Source: Candidatus Aminicenantes bacterium UBA4085 (GTDB taxonomy: Bacteria > Acidobacteriota > Aminicenantia > Aminicenantales > UBA4085). From it: 6,184 nt of DNA. Below, piece by piece: positions 5,045 to 6,184 of this stretch. A program made the translations under genes and the position numbers. Under the pieces are notes generated by a model that worked only from the letters and a program-made list of their open reading frames with translations, searched no databases and was not told where the DNA came from. Numbering within the stretch: the first letter of the stretch is position 1; every line of letters starts with the position of its first letter. Where the stretch lies: assembly GCA_002383325.1 (NCBI GenBank), contig DFYJ01000131.1, positions 1 to 6,184 of the forward strand. The letters are read 5' to 3'.

Positions 5045-6184
5045 TCAACGACCGAAGATGAGGATGGCGTCGGACACGGCCCGCTCCCCGGCCGGGTCGC
5101 TGGGGCTGTTGACGACTTTGCCTTTAACCACCATGGTCGTCGAGCCCCCGCCGTCGAGGTTGAGGGCCTCGACACAGCCGAGATCGGCCATCAAGCCGGC
5201 CAGCTCGGCGATGGTCATCCCGACGGACAAGCCGGGCTGGCGGCCGTCGACAACGGCCAGGACAAGCCGGCCGTCCGCCCGGATACCGACCGCGGTTCGC
5301 GGGTGGCGGGACGCGTAGAATCCGTCGGGAAAGGCCTCGGCTTCGGACGGGACGGTTCGGCCCGCGCGAAGCAGCCGCGGTCCGCCGCCGATCAAGAAGG
5401 CGGGCTCGAAGGGGAGAGGCGGCTCGGCCTGGATCTCCGTCCGCACTTCGACCGTCGTCCCGGGCCGGAGCCGCGAACGGATCCATTCCGCGGAGGCTCC
5501 CCGTCCGGAGATGACGATCCCGTCGGAGGGGATGGACGCGCTTCCTGCTTTATCCCGGACCTCGACGACCGCCCCGGCGCGGACAATCGCCTCCGCGCCG
5601 CTGGGGTCGGTCAAGGTGGTGCGGTGGAATTCAGGGGTGAAGACGACCAGATCGTCGCGCCCGCGATCTCGATTGAAGCCGTTGATGAGATGGGATTCCG
5701 AGCCCTTCCCGCCGGGGCTTGCCGCCAGCACTTCGCCCTTGATCCGGATGTGGGCGACGGCGATCCGGGTCGTTCCGCCGCTCTCGGCCGCGCCCAGCGA
5801 GGCGCCCCCCCGGGCCGGCTCGCTTAGGATTCGGCCGGCGATGGCCAGCAGCCCCGCCGGCTCGCCCTTGAGCAGGCCCTCGGTCCGGAAATACCCGCCG
5901 TTGACCGCGGCCATGGCGCCGTGCCGAGCCGCGATCGAGCTGGTCTTCTCGGTCCCCACAAGCTCGTCCAGGGCGATGCCGAGCCCGAGCCGGGCCTTGG
6001 CCGGATCGACGATCAGGGCGTGGATGGACCAGTAGTTGCCGCCGAGGACCGCGGCGAAGTCGCCGCGCTTGATGGACAGGAGATCGAGGCCGGGGCCGAC
6101 AGCCTCCATCGTCCGGGTCTCGCCCGCCTCCACGTACGACGCCCTATCGGCCCGGCCGGCGGTTTCGGCCGCCGCCGCCGGGCT
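5045..6184 (-). CDS. Phosphodiester glycosidase (NAGPA-domain) protein, 5' end outside window
   Basis: NAGPA-domain protein (PF09992 type). The family includes the mammalian uncovering enzyme that cleaves GlcNAc-1-phosphodiesters and bacterial proteins linked to exopolysaccharide or cell-wall phosphodiester glycans. The frame is open to the right edge; the first possible start inside the window is a GTG at 6133, giving 362 residues, but codons upstream are Ala-rich and in frame, so the true start and probably a signal peptide lie outside. Numbering from that GTG: IHALIVDP (37-44) is the first domain strand, AAVNGGYF (75-82) the conserved early motif, HPRTAVGI (277-284) and LVLAVVDGRQPG (290-301) the core. 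MTIAELAGLMADLGCVEALN (306-325) and LDGGGSTTMVV (326-336) form the hallmark end, then NSPSDPAGERAVSDAI. All hallmark motifs are intact. The product is probably exported and acts on a glycan phosphodiester. It is followed by the glycosidase on the same strand, but 200 bases apart, so not necessarily one operon. Confidence 0.9.
   Translation of the reverse strand, partial: SPAAAAETAGRADRASYVEAGETRTMEAVGPGLDLLSIKRGDFAAVLGGNYWSIHALIVDPAKARLGLGIALDELVGTEKTSSIAARHGAMAAVNGGYFRTEGLLKGEPAGLLAIAGRILSEPARGGASLGAAESGGTTRIAVAHIRIKGEVLAASPGGKGSESHLINGFNRDRGRDDLVVFTPEFHRTTLTDPSGAEAIVRAGAVVEVRDKAGSASIPSDGIVISGRGASAEWIRSRLRPGTTVEVRTEIQAEPPLPFEPAFLIGGGPRLLRAGRTVPSEAEAFPDGFYASRHPRTAVGIRADGRLVLAVVDGRQPGLSVGMTIAELAGLMADLGCVEALNLDGGGSTTMVVKGKVVNSPSDPAGERAVSDAILIFGR

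Noticed and set aside
5303..6035. Plus-strand open frames opposite the NAGPA-domain gene
   Set aside because: All hallmark NAGPA motifs are on the minus strand; the plus-strand translations show no domain.

Overview
The window is GC-rich, gene-dense bacterial DNA. Five clear protein genes account for most of it, four on the minus strand and one on the plus strand. I see no rRNA, tRNA, CRISPR array, integrase or intact transposase. The lineage cannot be fixed from the sequence. The gene content (GH116-type glycosidase, NAGPA-domain protein, small lipoprotein, surface-sugar transferases) and the dispersed-repeat-like intergenic hairpins suggest an environmental, carbohydrate-using, probably diderm bacterium. 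Acidobacteria, Aminicenantes or Planctomycetes would be reasonable guesses, but this is inference only.

Left part (1-2413). Bases 1-266 hold no gene I can support. Next comes a compact minus-strand operon, transcribed right to left: a flavodoxin-fold protein (2413-1937), then a GtrB/ArnC-like family 2 glycosyltransferase with two C-terminal membrane helices (1935-940), then a WecD-like GNAT N-acetyltransferase (974-267). The first two genes are separated by one base and the last two overlap by 35 bases, so translation is probably coupled. The last two suggest a step in making or decorating a cell-surface glycan on a lipid carrier; the role of the flavodoxin is unclear.

Middle (2414-2988). 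A 121-bp AT-rich divergent promoter region separates that operon from a small plus-strand lipoprotein gene (2535-2933). The lipoprotein gene and the next minus-strand gene converge on two adjacent hairpins (2931-2987), the second of which resembles a dispersed palindromic repeat.

Right part (2989-6184). A GH116-type glycoside hydrolase (2989-4749, minus) keeps its catalytic domain but has lost nearly all of its N-terminal domain. At its 5' end a conserved N-terminal motif is joined almost directly to the end of that domain. Just upstream lies an AT-rich, repeat-like segment and a well-formed ribosome binding site that opens a short signal-peptide-like reading frame ending in an ATGA overlap with the glycosidase frame. 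Beyond a 200-bp intergenic region with several inverted repeats is a phosphodiester glycosidase (NAGPA-domain) gene (5045 to the right edge, minus) that runs off the window. The most notable part of the window is this rearranged 5' end of the glycosidase gene. I did not find convincing evidence of a wholly new system.
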